Origin: CAYNRE01 sp964399535
Lineage (GTDB): Bacteria > Planctomycetota > Planctomycetia > Pirellulales > CAYNRE01
Direction of reading: 5' to 3'
DNA: 63,612 nucleotides
NCBI GenBank assembly: GCA_964399535.1
Contig: CAYNRE010000043.1
Coordinates: 1 to 63,612, forward strand
In this document: positions 45,800-55,164 of the stretch, in pieces
How the letters are laid out: each line of letters begins with the position of its first letter
How positions within the stretch are numbered: position 1 is the first letter of the stretch
Program-made: the position numbers and the translations under genes
Notes under the pieces: model-generated
What the model was told of the DNA's origin: nothing
Database searches by the model: none
The model's input: the letters and a program-made list of their open reading frames with translations, nothing else

Positions 45800-47977
45800 G
45801 TGAAACAGGTCGTGCAAAACCTGAAATCGGGGGAGCTCGAAGTCATCGACGTTCCGGCCCCCCAGTGCCAGCGCGGGCAACTGTTGATTCAAACCCGCTC
45901 GACCCTGATCTCGGCCGGTACCGAGCGCAGCGTGGTCGAGTTCGGCCAATCGAGCCTGGCGGCCAAGGTTCGCAACAATCCCGAACGGGTCCGCCAGGTC
46001 CTGGATCGAATTCGCAACGATGGTCTGTTGCCCACGCTCGAGTTGGTCTTCGCCAAGCTCGACGAACCGATGCCCCTGGGGTACTGCAACGCCGGGGTGG
46101 TGCTCGACGTGGGCCCAGGCATCAGCGGCTACCAGGTGGGCGACCGGGTCGTCTCCAACGGGCGCCACGCCGAAGTGGTCTCCAAGCCGATCAACCTGTG
46201 CGCCAAGATTCCCCCCGGCGTCAGCGACGAACACGCGACGTTCACCGTGCTCAGTTCGGTGGGCCTGCAAGGGGTGCGCCTCTTGGCGCCCGAAATCGGC
46301 GAACGGGTCGCCGTGTTTGGGCTGGGGCTGATCGGCCTGATCAGCGTGCAACTCCTGGTCAACGCCGGGGCCCAGGTGCTCGGCATCGACGTCAGCCCCG
46401 CGCGGCTGGCCCTGGCCCGGCAATTCGGCGCCCAGACCGTCGACTTGCCCGCGGGGGCCGACCCGGTGGCCGCCGGCATGGCCTTCTCCGGCGGGCACGG
46501 TGTCGATGGCGTGCTGATTACCGCCTCGGCCAAAGACGACTCGATCATCAGCCAGTCGGCCCGCATGTCGCGCAAACGGGGCCGCATCGTGCTGGTGGGG
46601 GTGGTCAATATGCTGCTCAACCGGGCCGAGTTCTACGAGAAGGAGCTGCGGCTGCAAGTCTCTTGCTCGTATGGTCCGGGCCGCTACGACCCTGAATACG
46701 AGGACCGCGGAGTCGACTACCCGCTGCCGTTCGTGCGCTGGACCGAGCAGCGCAACTTGCAGACCATCTTGGAGTTGATTGCCGCGGGCCGGCTGCAGGT
46801 CGACCCGCTGATTACGAGCCGGGTGCCGCTGCCCGAGGCGGCCCGCGCCTACGACCTGCTCAGCAACGACCGCTCGCAACTGGGCATCATTCTGCAATAC
46901 GGCTCGGGCGCGCCGCCCCTGGAGCGCGTGGTGGCCGCCACGCCGCCCGCCGGCAAACGGCCTGCCGCGCCAGCCACCGGTTTGGGGGTGGGAAATGCTC
47001 GGGTCGGCGTCATCGGGGCCGGCAACTACACCAAGATCCGCTTGCTCCCCGAGCTGAAGCGGGCCGGGGCCGGGCTGGTGAGCATTGCCAGCGCCAGCGG
47101 CGTGACCGCCGCGCTGGCCGCCCGCAAATTCGGCTTTCAAAACAGCACCACCGATTACCGCTCGATCCTGGCCGATCCCGGCATCAATACCATCTTCATT
47201 ACCACGCGGCACGATCTGCACGTGCCGATGGCCGTTGAGGCCCTGGCCGCCGGCAAACACGTGTTCGTGGAAAAGCCGGCCGCGATCGACCGAGCGGGCC
47301 TGGCGCGCCTCCGCGAGGCGTACGAGCGGGCCTCGGGCCAGCAGTTTCTGGTCGGGTTCAACCGCCGCTTTTCGCCCCATGCCGTGAAAATGCGCGAGCT
47401 GCTGGCGGGCCGGTCCGAGCCGGCCACCGCTAATGTGATGGTCAATGCCGGCTACTTGCCCAGCACCAACTGGACCCAGGACCTGGCCGTGGGGGGCGGC
47501 CGCGTCATCGGCGAGGCCTGTCACTGGGTCGACCTGCTTCGCTATGTGCTCAATGCGCCGATCGTGGCGGTCCAGGCCGTCACCATCGGCCCCGCCCCGG
47601 GCGTGGAAACCCGCGGCGACAAAATGACCCTCTCGCTGCTGTTCGCCGACGGCTCGTTGGGCAACGTGCACTACTTCGCCAACGGCTACAAAGGTTTCTC
47701 GAAAGAGCGGCTCGAGGTATTCTGCGAGCAGCGGGTGTTGTTGCTCGACAATTTCCGAAAACTCGCCGGCTACGGCTGGCCCAAGTTCCGGAAGCTCAAC
47801 TTCTGGAGCCAGAACAAGGGGCGGGCCGAGGAGATTGGCGGCTTCGTGCGGCGGGCCGCCGAGGGGGGGCCGCCGCTGATGCCCCCGGAGGAAATCTGGA
47901 ACGTAACCGAGGCCACGATCGCCGCCGAGGAATCGGCCGCCAGCGGCCACCGTGTCGAGCTAACCCAGTCGGTGTGA
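45800..47977 (+). CDS. Two-domain oxidoreductase: MDR alcohol dehydrogenase + Gfo/Idh/MocA
   Basis: About 725 residues from GTG 45800 (GAGG about 9 bases upstream). Residues 1-380 are a medium-chain alcohol dehydrogenase-like domain (RVAVFGLGLIGLISVQLLV; GGHGVDGVLITASAK). A Pro/Ala linker follows, then from about 400 a Gfo/Idh/MocA Rossmann domain (ARVGVIGAGNYTKIRLLPEL; HVFVEKPAAIDRAGL; QFLVGFNRRFSPHAVK). The zinc-binding His/Cys set of classical ADH is not obvious. This fusion occurs in surface-polysaccharide loci beside heparinase-like proteins, as here, and probably alters a nucleotide-sugar or a lipid-linked sugar by oxidation and reduction. The reaction is not known to me. Its stop overlaps the next start (GTGA). 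Confidence 0.9.
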   Translation: MKQVVQNLKSGELEVIDVPAPQCQRGQLLIQTRSTLISAGTERSVVEFGQSSLAAKVRNNPERVRQVLDRIRNDGLLPTLELVFAKLDEPMPLGYCNAGVVLDVGPGISGYQVGDRVVSNGRHAEVVSKPINLCAKIPPGVSDEHATFTVLSSVGLQGVRLLAPEIGERVAVFGLGLIGLISVQLLVNAGAQVLGIDVSPARLALARQFGAQTVDLPAGADPVAAGMAFSGGHGVDGVLITASAKDDSIISQSARMSRKRGRIVLVGVVNMLLNRAEFYEKELRLQVSCSYGPGRYDPEYEDRGVDYPLPFVRWTEQRNLQTILELIAAGRLQVDPLITSRVPLPEAARAYDLLSNDRSQLGIILQYGSGAPPLERVVAATPPAGKRPAAPATGLGVGNARVGVIGAGNYTKIRLLPELKRAGAGLVSIASASGVTAALAARKFGFQNSTTDYRSILADPGINTIFITTRHDLHVPMAVEALAAGKHVFVEKPAAIDRAGLARLREAYERASGQQFLVGFNRRFSPHAVKMRELLAGRSEPATANVMVNAGYLPSTNWTQDLAVGGGRVIGEACHWVDLLRYVLNAPIVAVQAVTIGPAPGVETRGDKMTLSLLFADGSLGNVHYFANGYKGFSKERLEVFCEQRVLLLDNFRKLAGYGWPKFRKLNFWSQNKGRAEEIGGFVRRAAEGGPPLMPPEEIWNVTEATIAAEESAASGHRVELTQSV

Positions 47978-48903
47978 ATCCCGCGATGACCAACGCCGGA
48001 CCGAACGAATTCGATTTCACCTGCGAAGTGGGCGCCGCCCGCAGCGGCACCAATTTCCTCGGCGAGTTGCTCTCGCAACACCCGCAGTTGGCCTACTGGC
48101 GCCGCCCCAAATACGTTTGGCGCCACGGCAACGCCTGGAAGCCCGACGACTGCCTCTCGGCCGATTGCGCCACGCCCCGGGTGGCGCGCTACATTCGCCG
48201 GCGGTTTGGCGAATACCTGGCCGAGCAGGGTAAATCGCAGCTACTGGTTTGCACCCAGGCCAATACCCTGGCGCTGGATTTCGTCAACCAGGTGTTTCCG
48301 CGAGGGCGAATCATTCACATCATTCGCGACGGCCGGGAAGTGGCCGCCTCGCAAGCCAAGGAGTGGGAAATCCACAGCTCGCTCACCAAGAGCAAGGGTT
48401 CCCGTCCCCCGTTTCTGAAGCTGCTCTGGGACCGTTTCTGGGAAGTGCCGCCGACCGATTTGCCGGCCTACTTCGCCGAGTTCGCGGGCACGGTTTGGAC
48501 CATGGCTTCCGGCAGCAAGTATCGCTACAGCATGGGCCCCAAGATTCACGACTGGCAGCGGCTCAAGCGCGAGCTCGACCGGCTGGCCTTCACCGCCCTG
48601 ACCTGGCGCGAGTGTGTGACCGCGGCTCGCCGCGTCGGGCGCACCATGCCGCCCGAGCGGTACCTGGAGGTGCGCTTCGAAGACGTGGTCCGCCAGCCCG
48701 AGGAAACCGTTCCCCGGCTGCTCGACTTCATGGGGCTGCCCCCCGCCAAGGAGATCGACGACTTCATCGCCAAGAAGATCGACCGCAGCGTCGCCGGCAA
48801 ATGGGTCAACCGGTTTAACGACGAGGAAATGGCGCAGATCATGCCCTACGTGGGCGATTTGTGCCGCGAGCTGGGGTACTTGGACGAAGCCCCGGTCGCC
48901 TGA
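47974..48903 (+). CDS. Sulfotransferase family protein (2)
   Basis: 309 residues if it starts at the GTG that overlaps the previous stop (GTGA); ATG 47986 is the alternative. Signature segments: CEVGAARSGTNFLGELLSQH (5'-phosphosulfate loop), a charged RGRIIHIIRDGREVAASQAK (3'-phosphate site), and LEVRFEDVVRQPEETVPRLL with LDFMGLPP near the end. It is diverged from the sulfotransferase at 44710, so the two probably act on different positions or sugars. Coupled translation with the two-domain oxidoreductase is likely. Confidence 0.88.
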   Translation: MNPAMTNAGPNEFDFTCEVGAARSGTNFLGELLSQHPQLAYWRRPKYVWRHGNAWKPDDCLSADCATPRVARYIRRRFGEYLAEQGKSQLLVCTQANTLALDFVNQVFPRGRIIHIIRDGREVAASQAKEWEIHSSLTKSKGSRPPFLKLLWDRFWEVPPTDLPAYFAEFAGTVWTMASGSKYRYSMGPKIHDWQRLKRELDRLAFTALTWRECVTAARRVGRTMPPERYLEVRFEDVVRQPEETVPRLLDFMGLPPAKEIDDFIAKKIDRSVAGKWVNRFNDEEMAQIMPYVGDLCRELGYLDEAPVA

Positions 48904-48984
48904 GGCGCGGCGGGCCGCGCGCCCGGTGGCGAGCGACCCAGCCTCGCCCGACCACCAACGATCAACCGCACAGGAACCTTGCCC

Positions 48985-49704
48985 GTGAATGCGGCGGACC
49001 CCTCGGCCCAGCGCGACCAAGTTATCGACCAGGTGCGCGAGGAGTACCAGCGGCGCACCGAGCGCTACCAGCGGTTCGACCCCCATCGCCGCCGCGCCGA
49101 CCAGCGGATCATCGAACGCACCCTGGCCGACTATCAGCGAATGCTCGCCCGCCAGGGACTGTTGCCGTTGGGCGAGCGGGCCGTGCTCGACGTGGGATGC
49201 GGCCGAATGGAGTTCTTGGTCAAGTGCCGGGAAGACTTCGGTCATACCGGCCCGCGTCTGGCCGGCGTCGACCTGATGGCCGACCGCATTGAACAGGGCC
49301 AGCGCGATTTTCCGTTTCTGGAACTGGTCTGTACGTCGGCCGACCGGCTTCCCTGGCCCGAGGGAACCTTCGACCTGGTGCACCAGTCGATGCTGCTGAC
49401 GTCGGTGCTCGACGACACGGTGCGCCGACGAATCGCCGCCGAGATGGCCCGAGTCACGCGCCCGGGGGGATTCCTGCTGTGGTACGACTTCGTCTGGAAT
49501 CCCATTAACCGCCGTGCCCGCGGCATTGGGCTGGCCGAGTTGGGCCGGCTTTTTCCCGGCTGGAAGCAGGTTGATCACCACCGCCTGACCGTGGCGCCCC
49601 CCCTTTCGCGATTGCTCACGCGCGTGTGGGATCCGCTGGTCGATTGGGTCGAAGCTTGCCGGGTTCTGAATCTTTGGGAGCTGGCCCTGCTCCAGAAACC
49701 TTGA
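48985..49704 (+). CDS. Class I SAM-dependent methyltransferase
   Basis: 239 residues from GTG 48985 (AGGA nine bases upstream; a TTG two codons earlier is less well spaced). The SAM-binding motif I is AVLDVGCGRMEFLVKC; the later acidic loop AGVDLMADRIEQG, and SADRLPWPEGTFDLVHQSML with GGFLLWYDF follow as in the Methyltransf_11 group. The start is helical and charged (QRDQVIDQVREEYQRRTERY). It is probably an O- or N-methyltransferase for a sugar in the polymer, by location. The stop codon abuts the ATG of the heparinase-like gene. Confidence 0.88.
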   Translation: MNAADPSAQRDQVIDQVREEYQRRTERYQRFDPHRRRADQRIIERTLADYQRMLARQGLLPLGERAVLDVGCGRMEFLVKCREDFGHTGPRLAGVDLMADRIEQGQRDFPFLELVCTSADRLPWPEGTFDLVHQSMLLTSVLDDTVRRRIAAEMARVTRPGGFLLWYDFVWNPINRRARGIGLAELGRLFPGWKQVDHHRLTVAPPLSRLLTRVWDPLVDWVEACRVLNLWELALLQKP

Positions 49705-51369
49705 ATGATGCGGCTTGGTCGGCTGTGGCGTACGGTGCGGCACCTGCGGCCCGAACAAATCGTCGGCCGAGCCCGGTTGCGGCTGGTGCGTCCGCGCCCC
49801 GACCGGCGGCCCGCCCCGCCTCGCCGCCCCTGGAGCAATCCGCTGGCCCCTCCTCCGGCGCGGCCTGCCCTGATGCGGGGTCCCGCTCGGTTTCGCTTCC
49901 TGAATGTCGAGCGGCAGCTCGAGTTCCCCGCCGGCTGGACGGACCCCGGCGCCGAGCGGCTGTGGCTTTACAACCTGCACTACTTCGACGACCTGGTGGC
50001 CAGCGGCTTCGCCGAGCGGGCCGCCTGGCACCAAGCCCTGATCGAACGCTGGATCGCCGACAACCCCCCCGCCGCGGGCGTGGGCTGGGAACCGTTTCCC
50101 ACCAGCCTGCGAATCGCCAATTGGGTGAAATGGGCGGCCCACGGCGGCGAACTGCCCCCCCACGGACTCGATAACCTGGCCGTGCAACTGCGCTGGCTCG
50201 AGCGGCGGCTGGAGTACCACCTGCTCGGCAATCACCTGCTCACCAATGCCTGGGCCCTGGTGCTCGGCGGCCTGTTCTTCACGGGCCCCGAGGCCGACCG
50301 TTGGCTCGGTGCGGGCTGGCAGATTTACGACCGCCAGTTGCCCGAACAGATTCTGCCCGACGGCGGCCATTACGAGCGGAGCCCGATGTACCATTCGGCG
50401 GTGCTCGAGCAATTGCTCGACGTGGTTGCCGCGAGCGAGGCCTGTGCCGAGCGGCTACCCAGCTCGGCGCGCGAGCGGGTCCAGCAGCTTTCCGACACGA
50501 TCGCCCGGATGCGCGCCTATCTGGCGGCGGTGGTGCATCCCGACGGTCAAATTGCCCTGTTCAACGACGCCGCGCTGGATATCGCGCCTGATCCCGGCCA
50601 GCTCGAAGCCTATGCCCGGCGGCTCGGCCTGCCCGAGTTGGCCCCACTGGCGCCGGGCGTCACCCAGCTAGCCGATTCCGGCTATGTGCGAATCGAGCAA
50701 GGCCCGGCCGTGGCGATTCTCGACGTGGCCCCTTTGGGGCCCGATTTCCTTCCCGGCCATGCCCACGCCGATACGCTTTCGTTCGAACTGTCGCTGTTTG
50801 GCCGGCGATTGATCGTAAACTCGGGCACCTCGACCTATGCCGACGGTCCGCTCCGCGAGTGGCAGCGCTCGACCGCGGCGCACAATACGCTGGAACTGGC
50901 CGGCGAAAGCTCGTCGGAAATGTGGGGCAGCTTTCGCGTGGGCCGGCGAGCCCGAGCCCAGTGCCTTTCCGCCGAGGAGCAAACTCGCGCCGATGGCGGG
51001 ACGCGGCTGTTGGTCAGCGGCATGCACGACGGCTACCGCCACCTCGACCCCGACTTCACCCAGGCCCGTGTATGGATCTTGGAACCGGGGTCCCTGTGCT
51101 TCTCCGACGCGGTCTGGGGCCAGGCGGGAGACTGGCCGGCGGTGAGTCGGCTACACTTGCACCCAGAAGTGGAACTGGAGCCCTCAACCGGCGAGGCCGG
51201 CGAGGTGGTTGCCTTCCAACTGGCCGGCCACGGCGGAAGAATTCGTGCCGCGGGGAGATCGATCCGCGTCGAACCCTCGCGCTATTACCCCCGGTTCGGG
51301 GTTTGCCAAGAGAATCGCTGCCTGGAATTCGACTCCCGGGGAGCCAACGTCCGCATCGAGTGGGATTGA
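49705..51369 (+). CDS. Heparinase II/III-like protein
   Basis: 554 residues. An N-terminal helical (alpha/alpha toroid) half (LWLYNLHYFDDLVASGFAER, EPFPTSLRIANWVKWA, EYHLLGNHLLTNAWALVLGG, ILPDGGHYERSPMYHSAVLE) leads into a beta-sandwich half with the family motif GHAHADTLSFELSLFGRRLI and NSGTSTYADG. Family members cleave uronic-acid-containing polymers by elimination. There is no clear signal peptide. In polysaccharide loci, members of this group may shape the polymer during synthesis rather than degrade food. The conserved Tyr and His needed for elimination appear to be present (YHLLGNH, GHAHAD). It begins one base after the methyltransferase stop. Confidence 0.9.
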   Translation: MMRLGRLWRTVRHLRPEQIVGRARLRLVRPRPDRRPAPPRRPWSNPLAPPPARPALMRGPARFRFLNVERQLEFPAGWTDPGAERLWLYNLHYFDDLVASGFAERAAWHQALIERWIADNPPAAGVGWEPFPTSLRIANWVKWAAHGGELPPHGLDNLAVQLRWLERRLEYHLLGNHLLTNAWALVLGGLFFTGPEADRWLGAGWQIYDRQLPEQILPDGGHYERSPMYHSAVLEQLLDVVAASEACAERLPSSARERVQQLSDTIARMRAYLAAVVHPDGQIALFNDAALDIAPDPGQLEAYARRLGLPELAPLAPGVTQLADSGYVRIEQGPAVAILDVAPLGPDFLPGHAHADTLSFELSLFGRRLIVNSGTSTYADGPLREWQRSTAAHNTLELAGESSSEMWGSFRVGRRARAQCLSAEEQTRADGGTRLLVSGMHDGYRHLDPDFTQARVWILEPGSLCFSDAVWGQAGDWPAVSRLHLHPEVELEPSTGEAGEVVAFQLAGHGGRIRAAGRSIRVEPSRYYPRFGVCQENRCLEFDSRGANVRIEWD

Positions 51370-51370
51370 A

Positions 51371-52594
51371 ATGCGACTGTTGATCCTCACCCAATACTTT
51401 CCCCCGGAAATGGGGGCGCCCCAGGCGCGGCTCTCGGAGTTGGGCGAGCGCCTCTACGACCGCGGTTGGCAAGTCGAGGTGCTCACCGCGCTACCCAATT
51501 ACCCGACCGGGCGCGTCTTCCAGGGGTATTCCCGCTGGAAGCCCGTGATCGAAACCATCGGCCGGATGCGCACCGTGCGGGTGCCGCTTTACACGTCGAA
51601 ATCGGGTTTCGCCAAGCGGCTGGCCTCGTATTTTTCGTTCGTTGGCTCGGCCGGCTGGTACGGCCCCTCGCGGGCGCACCGCCCCGACCTGATCTGGGTC
51701 GAGTCGCCGCCCCTATTCATTGGCTACGCGGCCTGGTACCTGGCCTGGCGCTGGAAGTGCCCCTACGTGTTCAACGTGAGCGATCTGTGGCCCAAGAGCG
51801 CAATCCACATGGGGGTCATCCGCGAAGGAATGGCCACGCGCTTGGCGGGCCGGCTGGAACGGCGCATCTACGAGCGGGCCGCTGGCGTGACCGGGCAATC
51901 GGAGGAAATCGTGGCCGAAATCCGCGAATTGGCCCCCAACACCCCCACGGCCGTCATCACCAACGGTGTCGATCCGAGCCGCTTCGGCAAACGGTTTCTG
52001 GATGACGAAGCCCGGTCGTTAGTCGGCCCCGAGCCGGGGCCCGTGTTCATGTATGCGGGGCTCCTGGGGCTGGCCCAGGGGCTCGACCAGATCCTCGACC
52101 TGGCCGCGCGGCTTCCGGCCGACGTGCCAGGGCGATTCGTGCTGGTGGGCGACGGGCCGGCCCGAGAACACCTGGTCGAGCGGCTCGCTCGCGAGCGAAT
52201 TGCCCGGGTTCGCATCTTGCCCGCCCAGCCTCGCGAGCGGATTCCGGCCTTGCTGGCCGCGGCCGACGTGGCCCTGATTACCCTGGGCATGTCGATACCC
52301 GGCGCCGTGCCCAGCAAGATCTACGAGGCCATGGCCGCCTCGCTGCCGATCTTGCTCGTGGCCGACGGCGAGCCGGCCCGGCGAATCGACGACGCCGGCT
52401 GCGGGCTGGCTGTTGCGCCCGGAAAGCCCGACGAGGCGCTGGCTGCCTGCTTGCGCTTGGCTACCGACGACGCGCTGCGGGCCGACCTGGGCCACGCCGG
52501 GAGGCATGCGGCGGAAACCAAGTACCACCGCGATCGCATTGCCGATCGGCTGGATGAGTTTCTGCGACGCTGCGCTCGGCCGGGCAACCCCTGA
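51371..52594 (+). CDS. GT4-family glycosyltransferase (WbuB-like)
   Basis: 407 residues from ATG 51371, one base after the heparinase-like stop. The N-terminal half begins MRLLILTQYFPPEMGAPQAR and has DLIWVESPPLFIGYAAWYLA and FNVSDLWPKSA; the C-terminal half carries the donor site PGPVFMYAGLLGLAQGLDQI and a late acidic loop GAVPSKIYEAMAASLPILLV. The pattern resembles WbuB/WcaI-type enzymes that transfer a deoxy- or N-acetyl-sugar to a lipid-linked acceptor. It is the last gene in this run before the convergent minus-strand WecC-like gene. Confidence 0.9.
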   Translation: MRLLILTQYFPPEMGAPQARLSELGERLYDRGWQVEVLTALPNYPTGRVFQGYSRWKPVIETIGRMRTVRVPLYTSKSGFAKRLASYFSFVGSAGWYGPSRAHRPDLIWVESPPLFIGYAAWYLAWRWKCPYVFNVSDLWPKSAIHMGVIREGMATRLAGRLERRIYERAAGVTGQSEEIVAEIRELAPNTPTAVITNGVDPSRFGKRFLDDEARSLVGPEPGPVFMYAGLLGLAQGLDQILDLAARLPADVPGRFVLVGDGPAREHLVERLARERIARVRILPAQPRERIPALLAAADVALITLGMSIPGAVPSKIYEAMAASLPILLVADGEPARRIDDAGCGLAVAPGKPDEALAACLRLATDDALRADLGHAGRHAAETKYHRDRIADRLDEFLRRCARPGNP

Positions 52595-52703
52595 TCGGCC
52601 GCCGCACCGCGCTGCCCGCGCTGCGTACCGGCTCGGGCCGGGCTGCCGGGGCCCCAAGGGGAAGCATGCTCGGCCGGCCTGGCGGTTTACCGCCCCGGGA
52701 GGT

Positions 52704-53933
52704 TTAGCGCCACAGACCCCGGGTATCGACCACCACTTTTTCCTGCAAGACCCGGCGAGGCACGTCGCGGAATTGGCGGTGGTCGGTCAGCAGCACCAAG
52801 AGCTGGCTCTGGGCTAGCACGTCGCTGAGCGAACCCATTTGAAGCTGGGGAACGCGCTCGGGCGCGATATAGGGATCGCACACCAGCACCTGGCCCACCT
52901 GGCGGCCCGTCAGTTCCAAGGCGATTTCCAGCGACGGGCTTTCACGAATGTCGTCCACGTCGGCCTTGTAGGTAATGCCCAGGCAGCCGATCCGCGGCGA
53001 CGAAAACTGCTTGGCCAACCGCGAAACGTGCTCGACCACGTAGTGCGGTTTGTGGTCGTTCACCTGCCGGGCCGTGCGAATCAGCGGAGTCAGCTCGGGC
53101 TTGGCATGCACCAGGAACCAGGGATCGACGCTGATACAGTGGCCGCCCACGCCAGGACCGGGCGAGAGGATGTTGACCCGCGGGTGCCGGTTGGCCAGTT
53201 CGATGATCTCGCGGACGTCGACGTCGAAGGCATCGCAAAACATCGACAATTCGTTGGCAAACGCGATGTTCACGTCGCGATACGAGTTCTCGACCAGCTT
53301 GGTGATCTCGGCGGCCACGGCCGACGTGGGCAAGACCTGTCCCTGGACGAAGGTTTCGTAAAACGCCTTGGCCCGTTGGGCACAGGCCGGGGTCATGCCC
53401 CCCACCACGCGATCGTTCTGCACGGCTTCGAGCAGAATCCGGCCCGGCAACACCCGTTCGGGGCAGTGTGCCACGAACACGTCGCGCCCCACCACCAGGT
53501 TGCCCGGAATGGCGCCCGGCACCACCACCCGGTCGGTGGTGGCCGGCGGACTGGTCGATTCGAGAATGACCAGGTTGCCCGCCTGAATCAGCGGGCGGAT
53601 GGCCCGGGCAGCCTGCTCGACGTAGGACACGTCGGGAGTTTTGTCGGGGTTGATCGGCGTGGGGACGCAGATGATGAAGATATCGGCCGCCTGGGGTTCG
53701 GTGCCGGCCCGCAACTGGCCGCTGTTGACGGCCGAGCGGACCAGAATGTCCAGGTCGGGCTCTTCGATGTGAATGCGACCCTGGTTGATCGTTTCGACCA
53801 CCTCGGGGCGAACGTCGACCCCCCAGACCTGGTAGCCCTTGTTGGCCAGAATACTGGCCGTGGGCAGGCCGATATAGCCCAGCCCCATCACGCAGACTTT
53901 GGTTTCGCCGGGAATGATCCGTTCGGCAGCCAT
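52704..53933 (-). CDS. wecC: UDP-N-acetyl-D-mannosaminuronate dehydrogenase (WecC-like)
   Basis: 409 residues (GAGGTG upstream of ATG 53933). It contains the UDP-sugar dehydrogenase set: CVMGLGYIGLPTASILANKG, CVPTPINPDKTPDVSYVEQA, ESTSPPATTDRVVV, the VFVAHCPERVLPGRILLE stretch typical of WecC, catalytic Cys in GPGVGGHCISVDPWFLVH, and GITYKADVDDIRESPSLEIA. It oxidises UDP-ManNAc to UDP-ManNAcA with two NAD+. The next minus-strand gene upstream is the WecB-like 2-epimerase that supplies UDP-ManNAc, 91 bases away. Confidence 0.93.
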   Translation of the reverse strand: MAAERIIPGETKVCVMGLGYIGLPTASILANKGYQVWGVDVRPEVVETINQGRIHIEEPDLDILVRSAVNSGQLRAGTEPQAADIFIICVPTPINPDKTPDVSYVEQAARAIRPLIQAGNLVILESTSPPATTDRVVVPGAIPGNLVVGRDVFVAHCPERVLPGRILLEAVQNDRVVGGMTPACAQRAKAFYETFVQGQVLPTSAVAAEITKLVENSYRDVNIAFANELSMFCDAFDVDVREIIELANRHPRVNILSPGPGVGGHCISVDPWFLVHAKPELTPLIRTARQVNDHKPHYVVEHVSRLAKQFSSPRIGCLGITYKADVDDIRESPSLEIALELTGRQVGQVLVCDPYIAPERVPQLQMGSLSDVLAQSQLLVLLTDHRQFRDVPRRVLQEKVVVDTRGLWR

Positions 53934-54024
53934 CTGTGCACCTCGCGCCTGAATTGGGCGTCTTGCGAGCGATTGTGTGCGGTCTTGCAGGGTCGTTGGG
54001 CGAGTCTGGTTCGCTTGTTCAAGC

Positions 54025-55164
54025 TCAGCCGCCCGTGTGAGGCCAGTTCTGGGCCAGCATCAGCTCCACGATGCGGCGGGCCGCCTGGCCGTCGCCGTAG
54101 GGGTTCACCGCGATCTGGCGGCGGGCATACTCGGCCTGGTCGCTTAACAGCCGGCTCACGCCGCGGCAAATCGCCTCGGCCGATGTGCCCACCAGTTCCA
54201 CGGCGCCGGCGTCGAGCGCCTCGGGGCGCTCGGTCGTTTCGCGCATCACCAAAATCGGCTTGCGCAGCGAGGGGGCCTCTTCCTGGACGCCGCCCGAATC
54301 GGTCAATATCACCGTCGAGCGGTCCATCAGCCAAACAAATTCCGGATAGGGGGCCGGCTCGGTCAGGTGCACATTGGGCCGCTTGCCCAGAACCCGAAAC
54401 ACGGGCTCCCGCACGTTGGGGTTCAGGTGAACCGGGTAGAGAAACTCGACGCCGGGGAACTCGTCGGCCAAATGGGCCACGGCCTGGCAAATGCTTTCGA
54501 AGCCCTCGCCGAAGTTTTCCCGGCGGTGCCCGGTAATTAGCACCAGCGGCCGATCGCCGAGAAAGGCGTACTTGGCCGGCCAGGGCTTGTCCTTCCCCCG
54601 CTCGCGGGCAACCGTCCAGAGCAGGGCGTCGATCACCGTATTGCCCGTTACATGCACCCCTTCGGGCGCGACACGTTCGGCCAAGAGATTGTCGGCCGAG
54701 CGGCGCGTCGGCGCGCAGTGCAGCGTGGTTACCAGGCTCGCGATCCGCCGATTGAGCTCCTCGGGCCAAGGGGCCAGCAGGTTGCCGGTTCGCAACCCCG
54801 CCTCGACGTGGACGAACGGCACCCGGCGGTAAAAAGCCGCCAGCGCCGCGGCCATGACCGTGGTGGTATCCCCCTGGGCAACCACGCAGTCGGGCTGGAA
54901 CCGCGCGAGGGCCGAGTCGATGCCCGTCAGGCAACGGGCCGAAAGCTCGGCCAGCGTCTGGTTGGGTTGCATCAGGGCCAGGTCCAGATCGGCCGAGATA
55001 CCGAAATAGTCGGTCACCTGGGCCAACATCTCGCGGTGCTGTCCGGTCAGGCAAACGATGGTCTGGACCTGGTCCGATCGGCGCTGGCACTCCTGCACCA
55101 CCGGGGCCATTTTGATGGCCTCGGGGCGGGTGCCGAAGATCAACATGGACCGCAACTTACCCAA
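54025..55164 (-). CDS. wecB: UDP-N-acetylglucosamine 2-epimerase (non-hydrolysing, WecB-like)
   Basis: 379 residues from TTG 55164, supported by GGAGGAG about 10 bases upstream; a later ATG (codon 7) is the other option. It has the family signature throughout: MLIFGTRPEAIKMAPVVQEC, VCLTGQHREML, VVAQGDTTTVMAAALAAFYR, HVEAGLRTGN, VTGNTVIDALLW, LITGHRRENFGEGFESI and ILTDSGGVQEEAPSLRKPIL. It equilibrates UDP-GlcNAc and UDP-ManNAc in the cytoplasm. With the WecC-like gene just downstream it forms the UDP-ManNAcA route. Confidence 0.95.
   Translation of the reverse strand: MGKLRSMLIFGTRPEAIKMAPVVQECQRRSDQVQTIVCLTGQHREMLAQVTDYFGISADLDLALMQPNQTLAELSARCLTGIDSALARFQPDCVVAQGDTTTVMAAALAAFYRRVPFVHVEAGLRTGNLLAPWPEELNRRIASLVTTLHCAPTRRSADNLLAERVAPEGVHVTGNTVIDALLWTVARERGKDKPWPAKYAFLGDRPLVLITGHRRENFGEGFESICQAVAHLADEFPGVEFLYPVHLNPNVREPVFRVLGKRPNVHLTEPAPYPEFVWLMDRSTVILTDSGGVQEEAPSLRKPILVMRETTERPEALDAGAVELVGTSAEAICRGVSRLLSDQAEYARRQIAVNPYGDGQAARRIVELMLAQNWPHTGG

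Noticed and set aside
45593..47950. A 785-codon open frame on the minus strand
   Set aside because: It is antisense to the two-domain oxidoreductase, whose Rossmann motifs are plain on the plus strand.
48241..50412. A 723-codon open frame on the minus strand
   Set aside because: It spans three plus-strand genes with family motifs and short spacing, so it is a shadow of their codon use.
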